Source: Prochlorococcus sp. AG-412-J13 (GTDB lineage: Bacteria > Cyanobacteriota > Cyanobacteriia > PCC-6307 > Cyanobiaceae). From it: a DNA stretch of 64,000 bases. The notes under the pieces are model-generated. The model had not been told where the DNA came from. It searched no databases and saw only the letters and a program-made list of their open reading frames with translations. The translations under genes were made by a program, and so were the position numbers. The stretch spans positions 124,001 to 188,000 of the forward strand of contig QCLE01000001.1 of the NCBI GenBank assembly GCA_003214815.1, in the 5' to 3' direction. This document shows positions 48,044 to 57,160 of the stretch, piece by piece. How positions within the stretch are numbered: position 1 is the stretch's first letter; every line of letters begins with the position of its first letter.

Positions 48044-48549
48044 ACTGTAGTAAGCATTGACAAAGCTTCGTTAAGTTCTTGGAGATGATTTAATTCATCT
48101 TGAGCAATTTCTTTTATTTTTTTATCATTTGGATTATCTTTTAAATATTTGGAATAAGTTTCAAATGCATGTTCTTCAATTTTTATGTTGACATCATAAG
48201 CATTAGCTGGAGAGAAGAAATAATAAAAAACCATGATCCAGTAATAAACAAGCACAAGGTGTCTCGCAAAAAATCTATCAATCCAGAATCTATCTCCTCC
48301 TCTTTTCTCCATTTCTTTAAGATGCTCAGTTTCGTTAATAGCTTGATAAAAATGTTCTTTCATTAAAATCATTGTTTTTTCATTTTTAATTCCTAGGGAT
48401 TCTTTAAAATGAAGAACTGAAAGAAATGCAAAATAAGGTGATCTAGCTATTACTTCTAAAACCCAAAATCTTTGTAAAGATCTACCAGAGTATATGAAGT
48501 CTAAGAAGTTGACAGTACTATTCAAAATCAAAGAATTTAATCTCTTCAT
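48040..48549 (-). CDS. ptox: Plastoquinol terminal oxidase (PTOX/alternative oxidase family)
   Basis: VLEVIARSPYFAFLSVLHFKESLG, NETEHLKEM, KIEEHAFETY, AQDELNHLQEL: AOX di-iron ligand motifs. Confidence 0.92.
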   Translation of the reverse strand: MKRLNSLILNSTVNFLDFIYSGRSLQRFWVLEVIARSPYFAFLSVLHFKESLGIKNEKTMILMKEHFYQAINETEHLKEMEKRGGDRFWIDRFFARHLVLVYYWIMVFYYFFSPANAYDVNIKIEEHAFETYSKYLKDNPNDKKIKEIAQDELNHLQELNEALSMLTTV

Positions 48550-48704
48550 AAATTTCGTTTTTCTTTAAGTATAATTACTCGGTCAATCGAGGTCTATAAA
48601 GTATTTAAGCAATTAACCAAAAATTAATAGTTATAGTCTAAAAATTGTGACTTCCATTGAAATATTTTTTTTTCATGCATTAATTGGATAGATAAAAATT
48701 TTAT

Positions 48705-48845
48705 ATGACAACTACTGAAAAAATTGCAAATGCCAAAAAGAGGATTGATGAATTAGAAAGACTTATAAAATATTGGAATGATTCAGACCATGATGAGGCA
48801 AAAATAGTAAATATTTCAATGAATATTGAAAATAAAGTTGCTTAG
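48705..48845 (+). CDS. 46-aa helical small protein
   Basis: MTTTEKIANAKKRIDELERLIKYWNDSDHDEAKIVNISMNIENKVA*; coiled-coil-like composition. Confidence 0.55.
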   Translation: MTTTEKIANAKKRIDELERLIKYWNDSDHDEAKIVNISMNIENKVA

Positions 48846-48992
48846 ATTTTGATGATTAAGGCTGATTAACTTTTATCTACTTAAAGTGATTTAATATCTT
48901 TGAGTATTCAAATATTGTTTAATCTATAAATAGAGCAATTAAACCTATTCTCAAAAACGGTAAGGAAGAAATAATCTAAAAGAAAAATCTAT

Positions 48993-49106
48993 ATGAAAAC
49001 TTTTTCAAAAAAATATTTAGTTCCGATTAAATTTATACCCTGGCTTTTTTGGTTATTGATATCTTTTATGAGTATATATTTGTGTAAGACAGCCTGGGTA
49101 AGTTGA
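48993..49106 (+). CDS. 37-aa single-helix membrane protein
   Basis: MKTFSKKYLVPIKFIPWLFWLLISFMSIYLCKTAWVS*. Confidence 0.5.
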   Translation: MKTFSKKYLVPIKFIPWLFWLLISFMSIYLCKTAWVS

Positions 49107-49120
49107 ATAAATTAATAAAT

Positions 49121-49429
49121 CTAGCTTCTCCTTAGCCAACCAGGGGCACCGCCAAACCAATCTGATATATCATCTTCATTTGGGTTGAAATGATTTTCTT
49201 TATCCAGTCCATCTATCCCAAACGATTGTAAGAGGTTATCAATTCCCCCATCATTTTTTGCACCATTTCTTCTAAAGCTGTTAGCTTTTTTCAGCCAAAG
49301 AGAAATTGTCGAATTATGGTGTGCAAATTTATCAACATATATCCTTTCTTCTAATGTAATTGATTTATCTTGAGCAATTCTTTTAATTATTCCTAGGATC
49401 TTAAGCCTTTTTTGATTACTAAGAAGCAT
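49121..49429 (-). CDS. Conserved hypothetical protein
   Basis: Complete ORF with non-random composition; conserved-looking SDWFGGAPGWLRRS C-terminus. Confidence 0.7.
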   Translation of the reverse strand: MLLSNQKRLKILGIIKRIAQDKSITLEERIYVDKFAHHNSTISLWLKKANSFRRNGAKNDGGIDNLLQSFGIDGLDKENHFNPNEDDISDWFGGAPGWLRRS

Positions 49430-49687
49430 TTTTGATCAATTCACTAGTTTTTTTATAGGAAGGATTATTAAAAATATCTTGTAAATGTTAATTTCAACAA
49501 ATTGACTACTTTAAAAGGTTTTTAGCAAGAAAAGTCTCAATACACTAAAAAAAAGGGATCAATAAGTTATGTATGATACGTTGATTGATTTATAAAACTT
49601 ATAAATCCGACAAATTAGATAAAAACAATCAATACACTCTTGATGACGCTTTAAAATCAAGATAAGTGGACAGAGCTGTTGCGCTAT

Positions 49688-49701
49688 AGTAAATATGTAC
49701 T
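49688..49701. promoter_or_regulatory. LexA/SOS-box-like palindrome upstream of the 49730 ORF
   Basis: AGTAAATATGTACT, one mismatch from RGTACNNNDGTWCB; 28 bp before the ATG. Confidence 0.45.
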
Positions 49702-49729
49702 TATATTAGTACAGACGTATTATTAAGAT

Positions 49730-49936
49730 ATGAAAGTGATTTCATCTTCTCCTTATGCCCCTTTTAATTCAAAAGAGTGGAATTCTCTAATAAGGAAAAA
49801 TGTAAAGTTTGAAAATACTCCTATAAAGATTCAAAAAAAATTTTATAGAACTTTTACTCTAAAAAAGATTGAAAAACATGAACTTTTGCAAGAGAAGAAT
49901 GAATTGCATCAACAAATGCAACTTGTATTAGAATAG
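49730..49936 (+). CDS. Small basic hypothetical protein
   Basis: MKVISSSPYAPFNSKEWNSLIRKNVKFENTPIKIQKKFYRTFTLKKIEKHELLQEKNELHQQMQLVLE. Confidence 0.6.
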   Translation: MKVISSSPYAPFNSKEWNSLIRKNVKFENTPIKIQKKFYRTFTLKKIEKHELLQEKNELHQQMQLVLE

Positions 49937-50026
49937 AAAAATATCAACTAAAAATCTTTTTATTGAATATTATTTTACGAGATCCAATTTTTTGTTAGAT
50001 TAGTAGAAATACAAGAAGGATTTAAT

Positions 50027-50317
50027 TTGGCTGTAGATCGAGAACTTTTAAAAGAAGTTACCCAAGAACTTTGGAATACTGTAAAAAAACTTAGACCAGA
50101 AATTGATAGGCAAACTCGACTTCAATTAGTGTTAAAAGCCTTATTAACTATTGGAGATTTGCCAGATCAAATGCAGGCTGCCATGGTAGTAGGTGTTTGC
50201 GCAGAAATGGATAAGAGTGATGTTGATAATGTTGAAGTTAATTCACAAACCAAAGATTCAAGTGGAGTTGATACTTCTACAGGTAGAAAAGTAGTTAAAA
50301 GAAGTTCAGCAAAATAA
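50027..50317 (+). CDS. Conserved cyanobacterial hypothetical (TIGR03894-like)
   Basis: DRELLKEVTQELWNTVKKLRPEIDRQTRLQLVLKALLTIGDLPDQMQAAMVVGVCAEMD. Confidence 0.75.
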   Translation: MAVDRELLKEVTQELWNTVKKLRPEIDRQTRLQLVLKALLTIGDLPDQMQAAMVVGVCAEMDKSDVDNVEVNSQTKDSSGVDTSTGRKVVKRSSAK

Positions 50318-50320
50318 ACT

Positions 50321-50533
50321 TTAAAACGATCTTCCTTTAATTTTCTTTGATTCGTTTTTATTAAGTCGATTAAATAGGTAATATGAAATTACAAGTAAGA
50401 GAGGAACAAATATTGAATGTAAAGTCATCATTAATTCTGTTTGGCCCATTCCTATAAGATTTGACTCGCTTGGAAGTTGTTCTGACCAAGTGCCAACTAA
50501 ATGCCAGGCTTGAGGGATTGATAAGAAAAACAT
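50321..50533 (-). CDS. Conserved small membrane protein
   Basis: QAWHLVGTWSEQLPSESNLIGMGQTELMMTLHSIFVPLLLVISYYLFNRL. Confidence 0.65.
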   Translation of the reverse strand: MFFLSIPQAWHLVGTWSEQLPSESNLIGMGQTELMMTLHSIFVPLLLVISYYLFNRLNKNESKKIKGRSF

Positions 50534-50651
50534 ATAAGAGCGATAAGTTAAGTTTATTTCCAGATAAAGATTATCATTATTGAAAGTTTTTCCTTTCTTT
50601 ATTCTTATTTCTTAACTAAGTATTTGTAGAGTTATAAAAAATGAACTTGAT

Positions 50652-52181
50652 TCATAAATTTATTTTTCTAAGAAGAGTTTTAAATTCTTTTTTACCAATA
50701 ATTTTTTCAGCTGCGTAAGCACCGCTTGCTGAAACAGCAGGAATTCCAATACCTGGAAATGTACTTGCACCGCAAGTAAATAAATTTTTCACTGGAGTTT
50801 TGCAGCCTGGGAAAAGACCTTTTGCTGCAGATAATGCAGGTCCGTAACTACCGCAATGGGTATTGGTGAATTTTTTATGAGTGATTGGGGTTCCTAGCAT
50901 CTTTAAATCAATCCTTTTATCTATGTCAGGAATGAATTTTCGCACTACATTAAGGAATATTGAACATCTTTCTTCTTTCATATTTCTATATTCTAATTCC
51001 TTTGGATTTAGGTTTTCCCAAATTTCCCAAGGTTCATTTGCGGGAGTATATCCATGAAGAACATGTTTCCCTTTAGGTGCCATATTTTTATCTAAAACAG
51101 ATGGGATTGAAAATACAGCTATATTTCTTTCTGCGGTTATACCTTTTTCCCATTCATCAACATGTATCGCATGTATTGGCAAATCTTCAAGACCATCAGC
51201 ATCAAAACCTAGATGTATATGAAGGAAAGAATCACATTTATTAGGGTTCAAAACTTTTGTATTCCATTTTTTTGAAATTTCATTTGGAATTAACTTTTTT
51301 AAATTCCAAACATCAGTATTCGTGACAACAGATTCACAAATATAACTGGAACCATTATTAAGAGTTACACCTGTTGCTAAATTTTTATTGAAGTTAATTG
51401 TCTTTACTCTCGAAGAGAGAATTAATTCTCCTCCATTTTTTTTAAATCCATTAATTAAGGCTTTTACGATAGATTCACTACCTCCTTTAGGGTATTCAAG
51501 GTATGAATTTGGTTCAAACCATTCCTTAAATAAAGTAGCCATCGCAGCTGTATTTGTATCATACATTGACATACCACTTATCAAAAAGCTCAATAAATCA
51601 ACCCAATTTCTGAGAAAAGGATCCTCTAGATGATTATTTACTAAATTCCCAAAGCCCTTATTAATTTTTGGTATTTGCTTGATATCAGGTAGAAATTTTG
51701 AGGTTAAATTTATTAGATCTAAGAAATTTATTGATTCGGGAGAAAATGAGAGTAAAGGTATTTCGTTTATTATTTGGCTAAGAGGTTTTATTCCGGAAAT
51801 AAATGATTCCCATTCTTTAACAGATTCCTCACCTCTTAAAGTTTTAATTGTTTGTTTAAAAGGTTCTTCCCCGACATCAAGATTAAAATTGCCTTCTGGG
51901 ACAATTACTTGCCAACCTTTGTATTGAAGTAGTTCAACTTCTTCATCAAGTAATTTAAGAATTTGCCCTAAGGGATTAGTTGTCGGCCATTTACCTATTC
52001 CACTCCACAATGAAGGGCCTGATTCGAAAGTGTAACCTTTTCTTTTGAAACTGTGAGCGACACCTCCGGGCTGGGTATGAGCTTCACATATGAGAACTTT
52101 TTTGCCTGATAAAGCGAGAATCGAACCGCAACATAATCCACCTATTCCACTGCCGACTATTACAACATCGTACTTTTTCAT
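50652..52181 (-). CDS. FAD-dependent carotenoid isomerase/phytoene dehydrogenase-like oxidoreductase (CrtH family)
   Basis: DVVIVGSGIGGLCCGSILALSGKKVLICEAHTQPGGVAHSF ... NLFTCGASTFPGIGIPAVSASG. Confidence 0.88.
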   Translation of the reverse strand: MKKYDVVIVGSGIGGLCCGSILALSGKKVLICEAHTQPGGVAHSFKRKGYTFESGPSLWSGIGKWPTTNPLGQILKLLDEEVELLQYKGWQVIVPEGNFNLDVGEEPFKQTIKTLRGEESVKEWESFISGIKPLSQIINEIPLLSFSPESINFLDLINLTSKFLPDIKQIPKINKGFGNLVNNHLEDPFLRNWVDLLSFLISGMSMYDTNTAAMATLFKEWFEPNSYLEYPKGGSESIVKALINGFKKNGGELILSSRVKTINFNKNLATGVTLNNGSSYICESVVTNTDVWNLKKLIPNEISKKWNTKVLNPNKCDSFLHIHLGFDADGLEDLPIHAIHVDEWEKGITAERNIAVFSIPSVLDKNMAPKGKHVLHGYTPANEPWEIWENLNPKELEYRNMKEERCSIFLNVVRKFIPDIDKRIDLKMLGTPITHKKFTNTHCGSYGPALSAAKGLFPGCKTPVKNLFTCGASTFPGIGIPAVSASGAYAAEKIIGKKEFKTLLRKINL

Positions 52182-52220
52182 TAAATATTTACTTTACTCT
52201 TGTCGTAAAACTAATTCGTT

Positions 52221-52331
52221 TTAGACAAATGTATTAGTTGAAGTTGTAATACTTAGTACAACAGCTATGAAGAATATGTAAGGGACTGCTTTTAGAGGTA
52301 TGTATCCTTGGCTTTTAGAAATAAAATCCAT
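52221..52331 (-). CDS. 36-aa small membrane protein
   Basis: MDFISKSQGYIPLKAVPYIFFIAVVLSITTSTNTFV*; internal ATG of the track ORF 52221..52457. Confidence 0.5.
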   Translation of the reverse strand: MDFISKSQGYIPLKAVPYIFFIAVVLSITTSTNTFV

Positions 52332-52505
52332 TAATTTAGTTACTTTATGTAAATATATTAACGAGATCTTGTTCCTTATGTGTGCCAAAAAATTATTTTT
52401 TTGGAAATATATTGAAACAACTAAATCTTTTTGGAGAGATTTTTTTACTAAGAACATTTTTTATGAAGTTATCTTAGTATTTGATTTTTTAGATTAAAAT
52501 CTATT

Positions 52506-52991
52506 ATGAAACACTTTCCTGATATTAATGAGATAAAACTATTAGAAAAAAATTCTCAAAAAAATGGTAGCGGAATTGTATTTGAGGAATTGTTAGGAAT
52601 ATGGAAGTTTAAGTATGTATGGGGAAAGGAGTCAGATGAAATCAAAAATATACCCAGTTCGATTCTCCAAGTATTGTCGGCAAGACTTGAATTAAAAAGT
52701 AAAAATAAAGAGGATCAAATAAATTATGAAATAAAAAATTCAATTAAGTTCGGATTATTAAATATTACTTTTATAGGCAGCGCAGAATTAAAAGGGCTCA
52801 GACCTTTATTGGCTTTTTATTTTGAAGAATTGAAAATTAGTATTAGTAGTTTTCCAATATTTAATAAGGAATTAAAAAAACCAGAAGATAAAAAAATGCC
52901 TTTTTTCTCACTTGTAGGAATTAGCACTAAAGATAATTGGTTGTGTGCTCGAGGCAGGGGCGGAGGGCTTGCAATATGGTTTAAGTCTTAA
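52506..52991 (+). CDS. Hypothetical protein, possibly PAP/fibrillin-like
   Basis: LLGIWKFKYVWGKES ... FFSLVGISTKDNWLCARGRGGGLAIWFK. Confidence 0.6.
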   Translation: MKHFPDINEIKLLEKNSQKNGSGIVFEELLGIWKFKYVWGKESDEIKNIPSSILQVLSARLELKSKNKEDQINYEIKNSIKFGLLNITFIGSAELKGLRPLLAFYFEELKISISSFPIFNKELKKPEDKKMPFFSLVGISTKDNWLCARGRGGGLAIWFKS

Positions 52992-52992
52992 A

Positions 52993-53208
52993 TTAGTGGT
53001 ATTCTCCTGGATGATCTACCTTTCTTACGGTAACTTTATCAACTTTTTGTCCATTAAATCTTAAGAGATCATCTCCTGAAAAGTCATAACCTAAGCGTTG
53101 ACCTATTAGGGCTATATCATCCGCTGTAGAGGATTTAGTAACCTGCTTTTTTAAGTCTTCATCAGATTGCATCTTAATTAAAAATTTTCTTATTTCAGAA
53201 AAACTCAT
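52993..53208 (-). CDS. Nif11-like leader/peptide family protein
   Basis: MSFSEIRKFLIKMQSDEDLKKQVTKSSTADDIALIGQRLGYDFSGDDLLRF. Confidence 0.75.
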   Translation of the reverse strand: MSFSEIRKFLIKMQSDEDLKKQVTKSSTADDIALIGQRLGYDFSGDDLLRFNGQKVDKVTVRKVDHPGEYH

Positions 53209-53299
53209 TACTAGAATTGAATGGATTGATGTTAAAGAAATTTATAAAATCTTTTTCTTAGTAAGAACAAGATAAATAGATAATCATTATACTATTTTT

Positions 53300-53617
53300 A
53301 TGACTTACTTATTCCTCTATGTAGTTGGCATAATTTTAATATGGTGGACATATCGTGTTGGTTGGCTTGAGGCGCTCAAAACAGTAGTTAAAGTTATAGT
53401 TCCCTCAGCGCTTATTATTTTATTTAACATTAAAGCCGGAAGATTACTTTTCAAAAGTCCTGTAGTCGGTTTGTTAAGCGCTTTGCCTACCTCTATTTTT
53501 ATTTTTAGAGGTTCATTGCCTTTAGTTAGTTATATAAATAACTGGATTGAAAATAAAATAAATAAGTATGATGATTCGGAAGTTATAGATACTGATTCTG
53601 TGCCTTTAGACGATTAA
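53300..53617 (+). CDS. Conserved membrane hypothetical protein
   Basis: Multi-TM, complete ORF with acidic C-terminus. Confidence 0.65.
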   Translation: MTYLFLYVVGIILIWWTYRVGWLEALKTVVKVIVPSALIILFNIKAGRLLFKSPVVGLLSALPTSIFIFRGSLPLVSYINNWIENKINKYDDSEVIDTDSVPLDD

Positions 53618-53628
53618 TTTAATTTAAT

Positions 53629-54021
53629 TCAATCAAAGCCAAGAAATAATTCTTTGTGTACAACAAGAACATCAAATAAAGTTGTTCCATGAATAGGACT
53701 TAATGGGATTTTGTCTATATTCAATGCTTCTGCGCAAATTAAATGAGCATCCCATTTTGTATCGTGATCACTTATTTCAATTGACCACTCAATTACTTTG
53801 TTGAAATGATCTGGCATCTCCGAACCAATTTTTCTGCAAATTTGACATAGAACTGACAAAAGAGGAGGCTTTGATGTCCTTTTTAAATCTTTAATAAGAC
53901 TTGGCTGGGTAAAAACGCTTGTATAGCGGATGTAGTCTATTAATTCATATTCTTCTTTAGTGAGAGCTGCTTTATCTAATGCTCTTTCAAATTCGTGTAT
54001 GGGGGTTATGGGTCTCTCCAA
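53629..54021 (-). CDS. Conserved hypothetical protein
   Basis: Complete ORF, non-random composition, 4 bp from tatA. Confidence 0.65.
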   Translation of the reverse strand: MERPITPIHEFERALDKAALTKEEYELIDYIRYTSVFTQPSLIKDLKRTSKPPLLSVLCQICRKIGSEMPDHFNKVIEWSIEISDHDTKWDAHLICAEALNIDKIPLSPIHGTTLFDVLVVHKELFLGFD

Positions 54022-54025
54022 GATA

Positions 54026-54316
54026 TTATTTGTTGCTGTTTTCTTTATTTGAAAAATTCTTGTTTTCTGAATCTATTTTTTCTTGCTTAATTTCATTTGT
54101 TTGATTGGTTTCTATAGATTTAGGAGATTCCTCTTTATCTTCTTCGTTCATAACTTGATCGATTTCATTTTGAAATTCGTTCGACGCTTTTTTAAGACTT
54201 TTCAAAGTTTTGCCAAGCTGTTTTCCTAATTCTGGAAGCTTTTTTGGACCAAAAATTAAAAGAGCTAAGATTAGTATTACAGTAACTTCAGGCAAACCTA
54301 CACCAAAAATATTCAT
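54026..54316 (-). CDS. tatA: Sec-independent translocase TatA/E
   Basis: MNIFGVGLPEVTVILILALLIFGPKKLPELGKQLGKTLKSLKKA. Confidence 0.95.
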   Translation of the reverse strand: MNIFGVGLPEVTVILILALLIFGPKKLPELGKQLGKTLKSLKKASNEFQNEIDQVMNEEDKEESPKSIETNQTNEIKQEKIDSENKNFSNKENSNK

Positions 54317-54406
54317 AGCGGATAACTATTTAAGTTGTGAGGAAATCTATTATTAAATATAGTCAAAATATGTAAAAATTTCATTCTTGGAATAGCTTTA
54401 TTAATA

Positions 54407-54544
54407 TTAAAAAATTTTGAAAAATATGATTGTTATTAATACCCCTTTAAAGAAAACTAACCAAAGTAATTGATAATCACTCAATTTGAATTTTTTTTGG
54501 TACCAATTTATAAGAGTTTTGTGTTTATCTAGTAATCTTCTCAT
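54407..54544 (-). CDS. 45-aa small membrane protein
   Basis: Below cutoff; MRRLLDKHKTLINWYQKKFKLSDYQLLWLVFFKGVLITIIFFKIF*. Confidence 0.6.
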   Translation of the reverse strand: MRRLLDKHKTLINWYQKKFKLSDYQLLWLVFFKGVLITIIFFKIF

Positions 54545-54718
54545 TTGCACGGAGACTATTTTTTATTATGACTAATTTTATCTTAATTTCTTTTATTATT
54601 GTTTTGTGAGAAATCCTAGATTTAACTAAAATTAGATTATTTTTTTAAATTTTAATCTTTTTCTAAATTAATCTTGCTCCTAAATTATTGAAACTTATCG
54701 CTAAATTTCTGTAAAAAA

Positions 54719-54958
54719 ATGAAGTACTTATTTGTTGTTTTTTACCTAAGTTTTCTAATTAACCCAGCTGAAGCCGTTACCACAAAAATGTTTAAAGTAT
54801 TGGATACTTGCGCAAGATATCGACTTGGTGAGATTGATGCTAATGAGGCTATAGAAAAACTAAAATTAAAATTAACGAACTCTTCTACAAATCAGCCAAA
54901 GGAATTAGTAAGAAAATATTGTTCAGTATTTACTCCAAATGAAAAAATTGAATTTTAA
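54719..54958 (+). CDS. Secreted small hypothetical protein
   Basis: Signal peptide MKYLFVVFYLSFLINPAEA; mature domain with two Cys (DTCARY, KYCSVF). Confidence 0.65.
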   Translation: MKYLFVVFYLSFLINPAEAVTTKMFKVLDTCARYRLGEIDANEAIEKLKLKLTNSSTNQPKELVRKYCSVFTPNEKIEF

Positions 54959-55255
54959 TTTTATCTATACATTTTTAATTATTCTTTTTTGAATAATCTT
55001 TAGCTTTGTTTCGGATTTCTTTAACTTTTTTAAATTTAGTTATTTTTCAATTAAAAATAACTCCTAAAAAAAGAATAAGAAATAGAAAAAATATAAATTA
55101 TTTATCCTATAAGCGATTTAACAAATTCACCCTAGTTTATTACAATAATGTCTTAGTATCTTTTAAAACAAAAAAACTTACTTTAATAATAGTTATTTAC
55201 TTTGAAGGCCACAATAACATTTTAACCTCTAATATGGAGCTTTAACAGAATTATT

Positions 55256-55705
55256 TTGCAGATTGGAGATAAAATTCCAGAATTTTCTTTACTGGATCAA
55301 AATGGAACTAAAAGATCCAATAAGGGACTAAAAAATCCCCTAGTTTTGTTTTTTTATCCAAAAGATGATACGCCTGGTTGCACAATAGAAGTTTGCGGAT
55401 TTAGAGATAAATATGACTTATTTAAAGTATTAGGCGCGCAAGTTTGGGGCGTAAGTAATGGAAGTACCTCAAGTCATTTAGCATTTGCCAATAAAAATAA
55501 ATTACAATATCCACTTCTTTGCGATACGAATGACTCTCTTAGGAAAACTTTTAAAGTTCCTAAAGTATTAGGTTTTATGGATGGTAGGGTGACTTACGTT
55601 ATCGATCGCAAAGGGACAGTTAGACATATTTTTAGAGATTTATTGAATGGTCCTGAACACATTAAAGAGGCTATTAGAGTTCTTAAGGAAATTCAAAATC
55701 AATAA
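55256..55705 (+). CDS. bcp: Peroxiredoxin (Bcp/PrxQ family)
   Basis: LVLFFYPKDDTPGCTIEVCGFRD catalytic Cys motif. Confidence 0.94.
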   Translation: MQIGDKIPEFSLLDQNGTKRSNKGLKNPLVLFFYPKDDTPGCTIEVCGFRDKYDLFKVLGAQVWGVSNGSTSSHLAFANKNKLQYPLLCDTNDSLRKTFKVPKVLGFMDGRVTYVIDRKGTVRHIFRDLLNGPEHIKEAIRVLKEIQNQ

Positions 55706-55773
55706 ATTATTATTCCCAAAAATATAGATTAATAAGTTTTGTTTTATTATAGTTTTAGCTTTTATTTTAAAAT

Positions 55774-56046
55774 ATGAAAAAAATGGGAATGCAGGCTGTT
55801 GATCTTGCTATTCAAAATGGAGTGGATCTTGACGGTACTCCAATCCCTAAAAAAATGATAGATCTGTATAACAGAATTATGGATGAGGAGAATAAAAGAC
55901 AAAGGAGTGGTGTTAAAAAATCAATGAGAAATAGATGCGTCAAAACTGGTTCTAAGCATTTTGATAAAGAAACATTGAATCAATTATTAATTGACTCAGG
56001 ATGGGAGGGTCTCAAAGAAAAGGAAATTTTATTTTTTTATAACTAA
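55774..56046 (+). CDS. Conserved hypothetical protein
   Basis: Complete ORF MKKMGMQAVDLAIQNGVDLDGTPIPKKMIDLYNRIMDEENKRQRSG... Confidence 0.6.
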   Translation: MKKMGMQAVDLAIQNGVDLDGTPIPKKMIDLYNRIMDEENKRQRSGVKKSMRNRCVKTGSKHFDKETLNQLLIDSGWEGLKEKEILFFYN

Positions 56047-56146
56047 AAAAATTTTTTATATTATCTTGAAAATTATTTATGGTAATTTTTTACTTAAATT
56101 AAGAAACTTAGAACTAATAGATATTTCTTAGATCTAATTTTTTGAA

Positions 56147-56491
56147 TTATTTAAACCATCTTTTTTTGTCAGAGGACATTTTTTTCTCTTCTTCAGCTGT
56201 TGTTTTATTAATTGCTTTTTTGAAAGCCAAGTTGGCTTCTATAACCGTAATTATTGATATCAAAAAAAGACCAGAAATTCCGATTATTTGTTCTCTTTGA
56301 GAAGGTTCTGAACCTCCTTGTAAAAAAAACCCTAAAGCGAACCATACAGTACTAGAAGTGATGGTTAAAAAATAGGGTTTCCATCTTCTTTGATATAAGT
56401 AACCGGATCCTAATCCAGGAAGGAAATTTAAAAAAGATGCTACCCACCCTTTTGAAGATGCAAGTATTTCATCTCTTGAGGGATAAGACAT
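56147..56491 (-). CDS. Conserved membrane hypothetical protein
   Basis: FLPGLGSGYLYQRRWKPYFLTITSSTVWFALGFFLQGG. Confidence 0.65.
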   Translation of the reverse strand: MSYPSRDEILASSKGWVASFLNFLPGLGSGYLYQRRWKPYFLTITSSTVWFALGFFLQGGSEPSQREQIIGISGLFLISIITVIEANLAFKKAINKTTAEEEKKMSSDKKRWFK

Positions 56492-56496
56492 TTATA

Positions 56497-56601
56497 TTAG
56501 GTATTTATTAAATGTGAATTTATATAAGCAAAAGATATTGCTGCACAAATTACCCAACTGAAGGGTAAGAACATTCTTATCTTTTCTTTATTATTATTCA
56601 T
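56497..56601 (-). CDS. 34-aa small membrane protein upstream of the 56147-56491 gene
   Basis: MNNNKEKIRMFLPFSWVICAAISFAYINSHLINT*; 5 bp from the next ORF. Confidence 0.5.
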   Translation of the reverse strand: MNNNKEKIRMFLPFSWVICAAISFAYINSHLINT

Positions 56602-56671
56602 TTTTTAATTATGGAAAAAATTTTTAAAATCTGTGGATTTAATGGATACCTTAAAACTATAAGAATTAAAA

Positions 56672-56694
56672 AAGACGGTTTTAACCGTCTTTGA
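56672..56694. terminator. Putative intrinsic terminator hairpin
   Basis: AAAGACGGTTTTAACCGTCTTTG between the 56720-57070 and 56497-56601 ORFs. Confidence 0.6.
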
Positions 56695-56719
56695 AAAAAG
56701 TAATTTCTCTTACAATAAA

Positions 56720-57070
56720 TTATTTATTTTTTGAGGCTGAGAGTAATTTAAGTTCTTTCTTTACTTCTTTTTCTCTCTCTTCAAGATGTTTTAGTTGAGC
56801 TTTAAAAGCATCTTCAAGTCTTACTTTTTGTGTTGTAATTTCATCAAGCTCTTCTTGATGTTGGTTTTTCTTTAACTCCTTCATTTCACTATCGGAAATA
56901 ATATATACTGAGCGATATGAAGGTGTTTCAAAAAGAAGATCAAACATTGAATACATAAGTGACCTTTGAAATAGTACAAATTCAATATCTGATAATTCTT
57001 TGAAATATGAAAGGATAAATACCGAAGATATTGATACGGCAAATACACCGAATTTCGGTTTACCAAACAT
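56720..57070 (-). CDS. Hypothetical membrane-anchored coiled-coil protein
   Basis: N-terminal hydrophobic segment, C-terminal charged helix. Confidence 0.6.
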   Translation of the reverse strand: MFGKPKFGVFAVSISSVFILSYFKELSDIEFVLFQRSLMYSMFDLLFETPSYRSVYIISDSEMKELKKNQHQEELDEITTQKVRLEDAFKAQLKHLEEREKEVKKELKLLSASKNK

Positions 57071-57160
57071 AACCGCACAGTATTTACCGATCGAATTTTA
57101 AGATATGTTTTAAAGTATTAGAAAAATAATTCTAAAAATCTAAATTAAGAAGAACTAAAA

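Noticed and set aside
55006-55245. 79-aa low-complexity ORF
   Set aside because: AT-rich, Lys/Asn/Tyr/Ile-dominated composition with no domain signal; probably chance
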